Positions 23,925 through 34,971 of a stretch of DNA of 64,000 nt are shown one piece after another. The notes under the pieces are model-generated. The model had not been told where the DNA came from, did no database searches, and saw only the letters and a list, made by a program, of their open reading frames with translations. Source of the DNA: Mustela lutreola (taxonomy: Eukaryota; Chordata; Mammalia; Carnivora; Mustelidae). The DNA lies in contig NC_081298.1 in the NCBI RefSeq assembly GCF_030435805.1, forward strand, positions 26,896,501 through 26,960,500, written 5' to 3'. Every line of letters begins with the position of its first letter. The stretch's first letter is position 1. The translations under genes were made by a program, and so were the position numbers.

Positions 23925-24887
23925 ATATCAAACTAAAAAGCTCCTACTCAAGGAAACAACCAATAGAGTAAAAGGCAATCTATAGAATAGGAGTGAATAT
24001 TTTTGAACCATGTATCTGATAGAAAATTAATATCCAAAATATTAAAGGAGCTCCTACAACTCAGTACCAAAAAAAAAAAAAAATTAACCTGATTTTTAAA
24101 AATGGGTAAAAGACCTTAATAGAAATTTCTCCAAAAATATACAAATGGCCGAGAAGTATAAGAAAAGGGTGCTTGACAACACAATTATTAGAGAAACAAA
24201 TGCAAATTAAAACCACAATGAGATTATCACCTTGTGCCTCTTAGGATGTCTATTATCAATAAAACAAAGTTAACAAGTATTGGCAAGGATCTGAAAAAAT
24301 TTGGAACCTTTGTACATTGTTGTTGGGAATGTGAATTGAGTCACTATAGAAAACAGTATGGAGATTCCTCAAAAAATTAAAAATAGAACTACCATAATTA
24401 TCTACCAATCCTATTCCTGGGTATATATCTAACGGAAGTGAAATCACTGTCTCAAAGAGATATCTGTATTCATATTCACTGCATATTATTCACAATAGCC
24501 AATGCATGGAGTAATCTAAATGCCCATTGATGAATGAATGGCTAAGAAAATATGGTATTTATATATACTAGAATATTGTTCCCTCTTAATAGTAAAGGAA
24601 ATCCTTCCATTTGTGACAACATGGGTGAATCTGGAAGATATTATGCTAAGTGAAATAAGCCAGACATAGAACAGATGCTACCTGATCCTACTGAAATAAG
24701 GTATCCACATTAATCAATCACAAAAACAGAGTGTAAAATGGTGGTCACCAGGGACTGGAGGGAAGATGAAATGGGAGAAATTTTGGTCAGAGTGTACAAA
24801 GTTTCAGTTATGCAAACATAAGTACTGTATAGCACAATGAACATAGTTAACAATACTACAATGTACACTTAAAAATTTACTAAAACA
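23925..24887 (+). mobile_element. Old L1 ORF2 3' part
   Basis: cctactcaaggaaacaacca start, then attctacc-type ORF2 end and tgcccattgatgaatgaatg; the end is split by the SINE at 24888. Confidence 0.75.
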
Positions 24888-25058
24888 GGGGCACCTGAGT
24901 AGCGCAGTGGGTTAAGCCTCTGCCTTTGGCTCAGGTCATGATCTCAGGGTCCTGGATGGAGCCCTACATCGTGCTTTCTGCTAGGCAGGGAGCCTACCTC
25001 CCCCACACCCCTACCTGCCTGTCTCTCCCTGTCAAATAAATAAATAAAATCTTTTTAA
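24888..25058 (+). mobile_element. CAN-SINE
   Basis: Head ggggcacctgagtagcgcag; TSD aaaaatttactaaaaca at 24871 and 25059. Confidence 0.95.
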
Positions 25059-25130
25059 AAAAATTTACTAAAACAGTATTTATTATGTTTTTAGTGTTCT
25101 TATCACTAAATAAATTTAAAAATAGATTTT

Positions 25131-25250
25131 AGGGGCACCTGGATGGCTCAGTTGGAGGACTGTGTGATTCGTGATCTCAGGATCTTGAGTTCATGCCCCG
25201 TAGTGGGTGTAGAGATTACTTAAATAAATAAAACTTTTTTAAAAATAAAT
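25131..25250 (+). mobile_element. CAN-SINE, short old copy
   Basis: ggggcacctggatggctcag followed by a deleted middle and gtagagattacttaaataaa. Confidence 0.85.
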
Positions 25251-25359
25251 AAAAAGTAATTTAAATTAATTAAAAATAATAAAAAATAGATTTTAAATGA
25301 TAAAATACTAAATGTTCAAATGTAAAAATATAGATTTTAAATGTAAGAAGATTTTAAAT

Positions 25360-26330
25360 AGATTTTAAATAACTTTTGGAGGTCATACATGGTTATGACA
25401 TGATGTTGATTGTGGTGATGGTTTCATAGGTGTATACCTACCTATCTCCAAACTCATCAAATTGCATACATTAAGTTTATACACATTTTGTATGCCAATA
25501 ATATCCCAATAAAATGTTTTTTTAAAAAAGCCATTTTCAGATAAAGGAAAACCAGCATACCTGCTCTAAAAAATATACTGAAGAAATTTCTTCCCAAAAA
25601 AGGTGGTGGGTGGGAGGGTGAAACAGGGGGAACTGGAACTTCAACAATGAAGGAAGAGCAACAGAAATGGTAAATATTCTGGTAAATATAATAGACTAGT
25701 CTTTACTCTCTTAAGAGCTTTAAGATATGTATAGAGTAAAGATATGTATATGAGTAAAGACTAGTCTTTACTCTCTTAAGAGCTAATAGACTAGTCTTTA
25801 CTCTCTTAAGAGCTAATAGACTAGTCTTTACTCTCTTAAGAGCTTTAAGATATGTATAGCAACAGAGAACAATGACTATAATATGTCTCATGGGGCTTTT
25901 ATTATACATAAATGTAACACATATGACAACCTAAAGAGGGTAGTATAATGGGACTTATATAGTGGTAAGAATACTACATTCCACTTGAAATGATAAAATA
26001 TTAATTCTATGTAGATTATGAAAAGATAAGTTTATATATTGTAATCCCTGGAGAAATCACCAAAATACTCTATGGTCAAAAAAAAACTAAAAAATTTAAA
26101 GAGATACTAGAAACGTGTTCAAATAATCTAAAAGAAGGCAGGAAAGGTGAAATAAAGAGATTTAAAAAACAGAGAACAAACAGAAAACAAATACTAAAAC
26201 AGTAGGCCAAAATCCAAATTTACTGATAATCATGGTAAAGGATTTAAAAACACAAATTAAAAAATAGATGGATTTTTTCACTAGATAATTAGTGACCCAT
26301 AAAAGATCCAAGGCTTATTTTAGTATTTTT
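25360..26330 (+). mobile_element. Old L1 fragments
   Basis: An L1 tail (tgcatacattaagtttatac ... caataaaatg, to 25515) is followed by L1 phrases such as ccagcatacctgctctaaaa. AT-rich and diverged; limits are approximate. Confidence 0.5.
25690..25860. repeat. 30-bp minisatellite, four copies
   Basis: Unit aatagactagtctttactct plus cttaagagct, at 25690, 25755, 25785 and 25815. Copies 1 and 4 are both followed by ttaagatatgtatag. The unit holds the palindrome ctcttaagag. Because 30 is a multiple of 3, the - strand shows a repeated ORF (LALKRVKTSL) that is not a gene. Confidence 0.95.
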
Positions 26331-26522
26331 TTTTAAAGATCTTTTTTTTTTATTTATTTGACAGACAGAGATCACAAGTAGGCAGAGAGAGAGAGAGAGA
26401 GAGAGGAGGAAGCAGGCTCCCCGCGGAGCAGAGAGCCTGATGTGGGGATCGATCCCAGGACCCCGGGATCATGACCTGAGCCGAAGGCAGAGGCTTTAAC
26501 CCACTGAGCCACCCAGGCACCC
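26331..26522 (-). mobile_element. CAN-SINE
   Basis: Complete reverse copy; TSD tattttagtattttt at 26316 and 26523. Confidence 0.96.
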
Positions 26523-26799
26523 TATTTTAGTATTTTTTAAATGTCATAAAGCAGACATGCTCCTTCCATAGTCACACTGAATCTACAGCTACATACAGAA
26601 CAATTTCTGCAGGAGCCTGGGACTAGCTGAATAACTCCTACACATTGGACAAATGGACCTACACACTGAAGTAGGTAGGAGAAGCTCAGACACAATCTCC
26701 CTATAAATGCCGCCCGCCCCCCAGCATGGTAGGCATCTATTTTAACACACATCCTGGGGACTACTGAAATACTCTCCAGAGACTGGAGCTGGTGAGTGC

Positions 26800-28265
26800 C
26801 ATATTTGTGTTATCCCTCTGCTTCTCTTCAGCTCGCCCATATCCCCCACAAAAGAGCTTGTATAGCATCTGCCCCCCTAGTTTTTGCTGCTGCTGCCCAG
26901 TGGACACCTCTAGACTGCCTGCCTCTAGCTGCCAGCAGGACTTACACTTACAGATCCCACAGGACAAGAAGAGAGAAAGAATTCTTAACCTACTACCAAC
27001 ACCAAGGCAGAGAAGACAGGCAACAGACTGAGGTGCCCAGTCTCCCTGTGAAAGGGCTCTATTAGCTTCAGAGCTGCAGCTAAGAAGCAAGTATCTAATT
27101 AAACACACATCTAAGAACCAACAGTAATCCTCTCCAGAGACCTCAAGAGAAAGGCACTTATCTTTGCTCTCTCCCTCCGCCACTATAGAATACCATTATT
27201 GCCAAGAGGGGAGTTTATACACATGAATTGTGCCTTGTTTTTACAACTGGTGCCCCAGTTTTTGTGGCTGCCACCCAGGGGACAATTCTTGATTGCCTGG
27301 CTCTGATGACCAGCAGGGCTTGTATCCATGGGCCCCATGGGATTGCAACAAATGGAGAGACAGTTCTTGGCTAGCTACCAACCCCACAGAGCACAATGCA
27401 GAGACAGCAAACTGAAACACATGCCCAGTCTTTCTGTGAAAGAAGCTTATTTCTTATCTTGGAACTTCTGGTTTGGAAAACATCTAGAGGTTTACTGAGG
27501 TGCTCTTTGGGGATAGGCTGGTGGCCTCGATCTTTTTACTTTGCCTCTGCCTCATTCTGGGTCACAAGTATCTCCAAGGGAGAAGCTTGTGTACTCACGG
27601 TGCACCCAGATTTTTGCAGCTGCCACACAGGGGACATCTCCTATCACCTGGCTCTGGCAGTCAGTGGGGCTTGTGCTCATAAGGCCTGCAGCACTGTTAC
27701 AAAGGAAGAATTCTTAGCCTGTTACACCCTCTCTCCTAAAGGGCCCAGCATAGTGACAACAGACTGAAATGCATCCCCAGTCTTTCTGTGAAAAAGGCCT
27801 ATTAGCTTCCTTCACAGCAATAGCCTGGAGATAGGCTTCGAATTAAACACACATCTAGGGGGCAACAGCAATCCTCACCAGAGACAGGAAGACCAGCAGG
27901 TACCATCTTCATATTCTCCCTCTGACCTGCCCCAGGTTATCAGTGTCTCAAGGAGCTTGTGTATATACATCTGTGCCACAGATTTTATGTCTGCCACCCA
28001 GAGAACACATCTCTTGAGAGCCTGGCTCTGGTGGCTGGTGAGTCTTGTGTTCACAGGTTCAGTGAGATGGTAGCAAAAAAAAAAAAGAATAGCTTTCAAA
28101 TGGCCAATCACCAGCCCAGTACAGAGGGAACAGACAGGAATGCCCATCTCCCAGTCTTCTCCTAGAAAAAGTATACTCAGATATTTTAAAAGCTGCTGCT
28201 TGAGAATCAGGCTTCCAATCAGCCTGAACCTAAGTGCTAACTGAGATCCTTCCCTTTGGAACACT
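26800..28265 (+). repeat. Four tandem ~340-bp units in the L1 5' UTR
   Basis: Units near 26800, 27181, 27545 and 27926 each contain a gctgccaccca-like phrase, a ctggctctg phrase, cagactgaaatgc/gggaac and a cccagtctttctgtgaaa-like end. They are diverged from each other. Such monomers are the usual L1 promoter arrangement. Confidence 0.8.
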
Positions 28266-29618
28266 AACAGGTCTTGTCACACCTCAGCTATTGGTAGCCA
28301 CTAAAAATAAAGTAACCTGCTTGGACAATCATGATGATTTGAGAGTCAAAGCAAGGGTAGGTTTGAACAATAAGGATCATCTCTTACACGAGGCAAATCC
28401 TTCAAGACTGGGAGAGGTGGATGTTTTATCTAATGCAAAGAAACCAACACACAGAGTCAAGGAAAGTAAAGGAACAGAGGAATATGTTCCAAACAAAGGA
28501 AGAGCATAAAACTTCAGGAAAAAGATCTTAGTGAAACACAGATAAGTGATTTACCAGATAATGAGTTCAAAATAATGGTCATAAAGTTGCTCACCAAGCT
28601 CAGAAGAAGACTAGATGAACAAAGTGAGAATTCCACCAAAGAAATAAAAAATATTAAAAATCACAGAGTAAAAGTCACAGAGTTGAAGAATATAATAACT
28701 GAAAAATACAATAGAGGGTCTGACAACAGACTAGATGCAGTGAAAGAAAGGATCAGTGACCACAAAGGACAGCAGAAACTCACCCAATCAGAACAGCAAA
28801 AAGAAAAAAGAATGAAAAATAAAGAAGAAAGCTTAAGGGACTTATGAGATAATATCAGGCGGACCAACATTCACATTATAAGGGTGTCAGAGAAGATAAA
28901 GACAAAAGGACAGAAAATTTATTTGAAGAAATAATGACTGAATATTTCCCTAACCCTGGGAAGGAAACAGACATCCAGATCCAGGCAGCCCAGGGAGTTC
29001 CAAAATATATGAACCCACAGAGACCCACACCAGGCACATTATAATTAAAGTTTCAAAATGTAAAGACAAGAAGAGAATCTTAAAAGCAGCAGAAGAAAAT
29101 AACTTGTTATCCACAAGGACTCACCCTAAGACTATGAGCAGATTTTTTTAACAGAAACTACAAACCAGAGTAAAGAGGCACAACATTTGTAAGACACTGA
29201 AAGACAAACTGCCAGCTGAGACTACTCTACCTGGCAAAATTGTCCTTCAGATTTAATGGAAATATAGAGTTTTCTAGATAAGCAAAATCTAAAGGATTCA
29301 TCACAAGTAGACCACCCTTACAAGAAATGCTAAAGGGACTTCTTTAAGCTGAAATGAAAGGGAACTAATTAGTAACAGGAAAACATGAAAGTATAAATTT
29401 CACTGGTAAAAGTAAATATATAGTAAAATTCAGAACAATGTAATGTAAAGGTGATGGGTCAATTACTTATAAAGCTATATGAAGGTTAAAAAAACAAAGG
29501 TAGTAAAGTAACATAACCATAATAATTTGTTAATGGATACACAAAATAAAAAATATAAATTGTGACATCAAAAAAAACAGGAAGGGGAGAGAAATTGTAG
29601 AGTCTTAGAATGCATTTG

Positions 29619-29815
29619 AGGACACTTGGGTGGCTCAGTCATTAAGCATTGGCCTTCAGCCTTTGGCTCAGGTCATGATCCCAGGGTCCTGGGACTGAGC
29701 CTCACATCGGGCTCCCTACTCTGCAGGAAACATGCTTCTCCCTCCCCCACTCCCCCTGCTTGTGTTCCTGCTCTGTCTCTCTCTCTGCAAATTAATAAAT
29801 AAAATCCTTTTTAAA
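29619..29815 (+). mobile_element. CAN-SINE, first of a tandem trio
   Basis: Older subtype (cacttgggtggctcagtcat); preceded by aatgcatttg at 29609 and followed by aatgcttttg at 29816. Confidence 0.92.
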
Positions 29816-29825
29816 AATGCTTTTG

Positions 29826-30030
29826 GGGGGACGCCTGGGTGGCTCAGTTGGTTAAGCAGCTGCCTTCAGCTCAGGTCTTGATCCCAGCGTCCTGGGATTG
29901 AGTCCCACATCGGGCTCCTTGCTCTGCGGGGAGCCTGCTTCTCCCTCTGCCTCTGCCTGCCATTCTGTCTGCCTGTGCTCGCTCTCTCCCCCTCTCTCTC
30001 TATGATAAATAAATAAAATCTTGAAAAAAA
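29826..30030 (+). mobile_element. CAN-SINE, second of a tandem trio
   Basis: Subtype with ttctgtctgcctgtgctcgc; bounded by aatgcttttg at 29816 and 30031. Confidence 0.95.
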
Positions 30031-30040
30031 AATGCTTTTG

Positions 30041-30235
30041 GGGGTGCCTGGGTGGCTCAGTGGGTTAAAGCCTCTGCCTTCAGCTCAGGTCACGATCTCA
30101 GGGTCCTGGGATCACGCCCCACATCAGGCTCTCGGCTCAGCAGGGAGCCTGCTTCCCCCTCTCTCTCTGCCTGCCTCTCTGCCTACTTGTGATCTCTCTC
30201 TCTCTGTCAACTAAATAAATAAAATCTTTTTAAAA
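30041..30235 (+). mobile_element. CAN-SINE, third of a tandem trio
   Basis: Young subtype; bounded by aatgcttttg at 30031 and 30236. Confidence 0.95.
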
Positions 30236-30473
30236 AATGCTTTTGAATTTAAACTGTTATCAATTTAAATTGGCTGTTATCAGATATTTTATGTAAGCTT
30301 TCATGGTAACCATGAACTAAAAACCTTCAATAGATACATAAAAGATTAAGAGAAAGGAATCTAAGCATAACACTATAGAAAATCATCAAATCACAAAGGA
30401 AGAGAACAAAAGGAAAGGAATCAAGGAGTAACAAAGCATTCAGAAAACAATTAACATAAAGCGCATGTCTACT

Positions 30474-30503
30474 GTGCTCACTTCGGCAGCACATATACTA
30501 AAA
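30474..30503 (+). ncRNA. U6 snRNA 5' fragment (retroposed, dead)
   Basis: About 30 bases, starting gtgctcacttcggcagcaca, match the first 30 nt of U6 snRNA with one change (human has GTGCTCGCTTCGG). It interrupts L1 ORF2 sequence and is flanked by near-identical 15-base copies, aagcgcatgtctact and aagtgcatgcctacc, as expected for a target-site duplication. Far too short to be a functional U6. Confidence 0.75.
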
Positions 30504-31159
30504 AAGTGCATGCCTACCAATAATTACTTTAAATGTAAATGGACTTAATTCTCCAATCTAAAGACATAAAGTGGCTGAATGGATGCAACAATTAGACCCA
30601 ACTAAATGCTACCTGCAATGGACTCAATTCAGATGTAAATAAACATACTGGTTGAAAATGAAGGGATGAAAAAGAATACTTCATACTAATGGAAACCAAA
30701 GGAAAACTGGAACAGCTACACTTAGAAAAAATACACTCGAAGGCTAAAACAGTAAGAGACAAAGAAAGTAACTATATAAGACGAAGGAGTGATCCAACAA
30801 GATGACATAACGTTTCTAAATGTCTATGCACCCAACATAGCGGCACCTAATAGATAAAGCAAATGCTAACAGACTTAAAAGGAGAAATTGCAATACAATA
30901 ATAGTAGGAGACTAATAAGTCACCTTCATCAATGAATAGATAATCTATATTAAAGATCAATAAGGAAACATAAGGGTCAAACCAGACATTAGACCAGACA
31001 GATTTAACAGACATGTGCTGAACATTTCATCCAAAATCAACACACTATACATTCTTCTCAAACATATATAGAACATTCTCCAGGATAGATCATATGTTAG
31101 GCCACAAAATAAGTCTTAGTAAACTTAAGAAAACTGAAATTATATCAAACATCTTTTCT

Positions 31160-31366
31160 TTTTTTTAAGATTTTATCTATTTATTTATTTTTATTTTAGA
31201 GAAAGAGTAGAGAATGTAAGCAGAGAGAGAGGGAAAGAGAAACAAGTAGACATTCAGCAGAATGTAGAGCCTGACACAGGTCCAATCTTACACCCCAAGA
31301 TCATGATCTGAGCTGAAATCAAGGGTCAGTCACTTAACGAACTCAGTCATCCCAGCTGAGACCCCC
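31160..31366 (-). mobile_element. CAN-SINE, diverged
   Basis: Reverse copy, head decayed (ctcagtcatcccagc); TSD tcaaacatcttttct at 31145 and 31367. Confidence 0.9.
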
Positions 31367-31630
31367 TCAAACATCTTTTCTGACTGTAATTGTATAGAAA
31401 CTAGAAATTAATTACATGAAGAAAACTGGAAAATTCACAAGTAAATATAGCTTAACCAACATGCTACTGAAAAACCAATGGGCCAAGTAAGAAATAAAAA
31501 GAGAAATAAAAAAATGCCTTGAGACAAATGAAAAGGAAAATACAACATACCAAAACATATGGGATGCTGCAAAGCAGTCCTAAGAGGAAAAATCATAATG
31601 ATACAAGATTATCTTAAGAAACAAGAAAAG

Positions 31631-31834
31631 ATAGGGCACATGGGTGCCTCAGTGGGTTAACCCTCTGCCTTCAGCTCAAGTCATGATCTCAGGGTCCTGG
31701 GATAGAGCCCTGCATCGGGCTCTCTGCTCGGCAGGGAGCCTGCTTCCCGCCCCCCCTCTCTGCCTGCCTCTCTGCCTACTTGTGGTCTCTCTCTCTGTGT
31801 CAAATAAATAAATGAAATCTTAAAAAAAAAAAAA
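31631..31834 (+). mobile_element. CAN-SINE
   Basis: Complete copy; TSD aagaaacaagaaaag at 31616 and 31835. Confidence 0.96.
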
Positions 31835-32706
31835 AAGAAACAAGAAAAGTCTCAGATAAACAACCTAAGTTTACAATTCAGGGAAATAGAAAAGAAAATA
31901 ACAAAGATTAGAGTAATTAAGAATTAGAGATTAGAGAAATAAGAATTAAAATAAGAATTAATTAGAGAAATAAGAATTTAAAAAATGTAGAATAGATCGA
32001 AGAAATTAAGAGCTGTTTTTTGGAAAAGATAATTTGTTTATGGACAAATCTTCTCACCAAGAAAAAAAGAGATTTAAATAAAATCAGAAATGGAAGAGAT
32101 GTTATAACTAAAACCAAAGAAATTAGTCTGACACCAAAAGCAAAGGCAATAAAAGCAAAAATAAATAAATGGGACTACATTAAACTAAAAAGCTTCTGCA
32201 CAGCAAAGGAAACCATCAACAAAAGGAAAAAGCAATCTACCAAATGGGATAAAATACTTGAAAATCATATATCTGAGAGGATTTAATATCCAAAATATAC
32301 AAAGAACTCATACAACTCAACAAAAACAAATGTGATTAACAAATGGGTAGAGAATCTGAATATATATTTTCCTAAAGAAGATGTACAAAGGGCCAGGAGG
32401 TTCATTAAAAGGTGCTCAATATCACTAATTATCAGGGAGATGCAAATCAAAATCACAATGAAATATCACCGCACACCTGTTAGAATGGCTATTATCAAAA
32501 AGACAAGAAATAACAAGTGTTGGTGAGGATATGGAAAAAACAAGGCCCTTGTGTACTTTTGGTGGGAATGCTAATCGAGGCAACTGCTATGGAAAATGGC
32601 ATGGAGATTCTTCAAAAAATTACAAACAGATCTATCACATGATCCAGAAATTCCACTTCTGGGTACTCTTCTGAAAAAAAACAAAAACATTAACTCAAAA
32701 ACATAG

Positions 32707-33345
32707 AGATTATGCTGAGTGAAATAAGTCAAACAGAGTGAGTCAATTATCATATGTTTTTTTTTTAATAATTTTTTTATTTTTTATAAACATATATTTT
32801 TATCCCCAGGGGTACAGGTCTGTGAATCACCAGGTTTACACACTTCACAGCACTCACCAAATCACATGCCCTCCCCAATGTCCATAATCCCAACCCCTTC
32901 TCCCAAACCCCCTCCCCCCGGCAACCCTCAGTTTGTTTTGTGAGATTAAGGGTCACTTATGGTTTGTCTCTCTCCCAATCCCATCTTGTTTCATTTATTC
33001 TTCTTCTACCCACTTAAGCCTCCATGTTGCATCACCACTTCCTCATATCAGGGAGAAGATATCATATGGTTTTTGCTTATGTGTGGAGCATAAGAAATAA
33101 CACGGAGGACATGGGGAGATGGAGAGGAGAAGGGAGTTGGGGGAAATTGGAGGGGGAGACGAACCACGAGAGACTGTGGACTCTGAAAAGCAATCTGAGG
33201 GTTTTGGAGGGGCCGGGGATGGGAGGTTGGGTGAGCCTGGTGGTGGGTATTATGGAGGGTATGTATTGCATGGAGCCCTGGGTGTGGTGCATAAACAATG
33301 AATTCTGAAACACTGAAAATAAATTTTAAAAATAAATAAAAATTT
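32707..33345 (+). mobile_element. L1 3' end, split by a reverse L1 tail
   Basis: gagattatgctgagtgaaat at the start; 3' UTR with gagggttttggaggggccgg; A-rich end. It matches 34385-34715 closely. It sits inside the older L1 that resumes at 33346. Confidence 0.85.
32757..33058 (-). mobile_element. Young L1 3'-tail insertion, about 300 bp
   Basis: Poly(T) then the same reversed 3' UTR as at 21111; TSD near tatcatatg on both sides. Confidence 0.88.
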
Positions 33346-33930
33346 TTTTAAAATGCATGCATCCCCAAATTCATTACACCATTATTTACGATAGCAAGAT
33401 ATAAAAGCAATGTTTAGTGTCCATTGATGAATGAAGGACGAAGAAAATATAATATATATAACAGAATACTATTTGGCCATTAGAAGGAAAACAGTGCCAT
33501 TTGCAACAAAATGGATGGACACTGAGGATATGCTAAGTGAATTAAGTCAGACAAAGACAAAAACCACATGATCTCACTTATATGTAGCATCAAAATAAAA
33601 GATGAACTCACAGATACAGAGAACAGACTGGTGGTTGCCAAGGTACAGAGGAGGAGCGAGTGGGTAAAACAGGTAAAGATCGTCAAATGGTACAAATATC
33701 CAGTTACAAAATCATTAAGTCCAGGGGTATAATGCACTGCATGGTAACTATAGTTAATAATGCTGAATTTTATATTTGAAAGTTGCTAGAGAGTATTAAA
33801 AGTGTGGTGATGGGTGTTAACTAGACTTACAAACATAATCATTTCACAGTTTACACACATATCAAATCATTTGTTGTACACTTGAAACAAATATGTGTCA
33901 GTTATATCTCAATAAAAAAAGAAGTTAAAG
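33346..33930 (+). mobile_element. Old L1 3' end
   Basis: caaattcattacaccattat, caatgaatgaagg-type phrases, then tatatctcaataaaaaaaga at the end. It continues the L1 ending at 32706. Confidence 0.75.
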
Positions 33931-34144
33931 TTATGCCAGGAGCTGCCTCCAACAAACTCATTCAGCATGCATGCACTGAGCTCTAATGTTGATCCAGTGC
34001 CCCTACTAAACAGTGGAGATTGCTTAGACAGAGACAATCTTCCAAAACTTGATGGTTATAGCAATTTCTATGCTTCTGACTCTCCCATGTTAAGTGCCTT
34101 GGGCATAATTAGCTGACAAATAGAAAAACAAATATATTATTCTT

Positions 34145-34715
34145 GCCATGCTCACTTATTGCACTCCTGGGTATTTACCCCAAAGATACATATGTAGTGT
34201 AAAGAAGGGCCATCTGTACCCCAATGTTTATAGCAGCAATAGCCACGGTCACCAAACTGTGGAAAGAACCAAGATGCCCTTCAACGGACAAATGGATAAA
34301 GAAGATGTGGTCCATATACACTATGGAGTATTATGCCTCCATCAGAAAGGACGAATACCCAACTTTTGTAGCAACATGGACGGGACTGGAAGAGATTATG
34401 CTGAGTGAAATAAGTCAAGCAGAGAGAGTCAATTATCATATGGTTTCACTTATTTGTGGAGCATAACAAATAGCATGGAGGACATGGGGAGTTAGAGAGG
34501 AGAAGGGAGTTGGGGTAAATTGGAAGGGGAGGTGAACCATGAGAGACTATGGACTCTGAAAAACAATCTGAGGGTTTTGAAGGGGCAGGGGGTGGGAAGT
34601 CAGGGTACCAGGTGGTGGGTATTATAGAGGGCACGGATTGCATGGAGCACTGGGTGTGGTGAAAAAATAATGAATACTGTTATGCTGAAAATAAAAAATA
34701 AATTTAAAAAAAAAG
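34145..34715 (+). mobile_element. 5'-truncated L1 3' end
   Basis: ORF2 end in frame at 34224-34466 ([30 protein letters not shown]) and a 3' UTR ending in an A-rich tail. It ends about 255 bases before DEFB129. Confidence 0.88.
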
Positions 34716-34909
34716 AAGGGATGCAAAAGGCTTACACTTTCTTTCACATCTTATATGTCTTATGTTTCCCCCAAGATCAAGAGCAGGGAATGTATTGCAT
34801 AGAAGTAAGTGTTCAGGAAAGGCTGTTCTCAGACAGCATCAGTGAAAACACAACTGCTAGGAGCTTTGGCTGCACTTCACTGCTCATGGCCTAAGGCCAT
34901 GAAGAGGCC

Positions 34910-34917
34910 AATAAAGG
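34910..34917 (+). promoter_or_regulatory. DEFB129: TATA-like box of DEFB129
   Basis: The motif aataaagg lies about 60 bases upstream of the DEFB129 start codon, a spacing that would give a short 5' UTR of about 30 bases. It is a weak TATA variant found by eye; no transcript evidence is available. Confidence 0.4.
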
Positions 34918-34971
34918 CTGGAGCTCAAGAACACCAACCCAGATCCAAGGCTTCCTCTCTGGCACCCAGCC

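Larger units (their letters stand above)
26540..32706 (+). mobile_element. Old near-full-span L1 with several insertions
   Basis: 5' UTR 26540-28500 made of four repeated units; ORF1 remains 28500-29340 (a coiled-coil-like, Lys/Glu-rich frame at 28575-28847, then a diverged RNA-binding part); 3' extension and ORF2 endonuclease start near 30500 (tactttaaatgtaaatggac). ORF2 continues to 31630 and, after a large internal loss, its 3' part covers 32100-32706. Five CAN-SINEs and a U6 scrap interrupt it. All frames are broken by many stops and shifts. Confidence 0.8.

Noticed and set aside
25703-25909. Repeat protein LALKRVKTSL on the - strand
   Set aside because: A by-product of the 30-bp minisatellite.
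26761-27183. 140-codon - strand frame and overlapping + strand frames in 26792-27767
   Set aside because: All lie in the repeated L1 5' UTR units.
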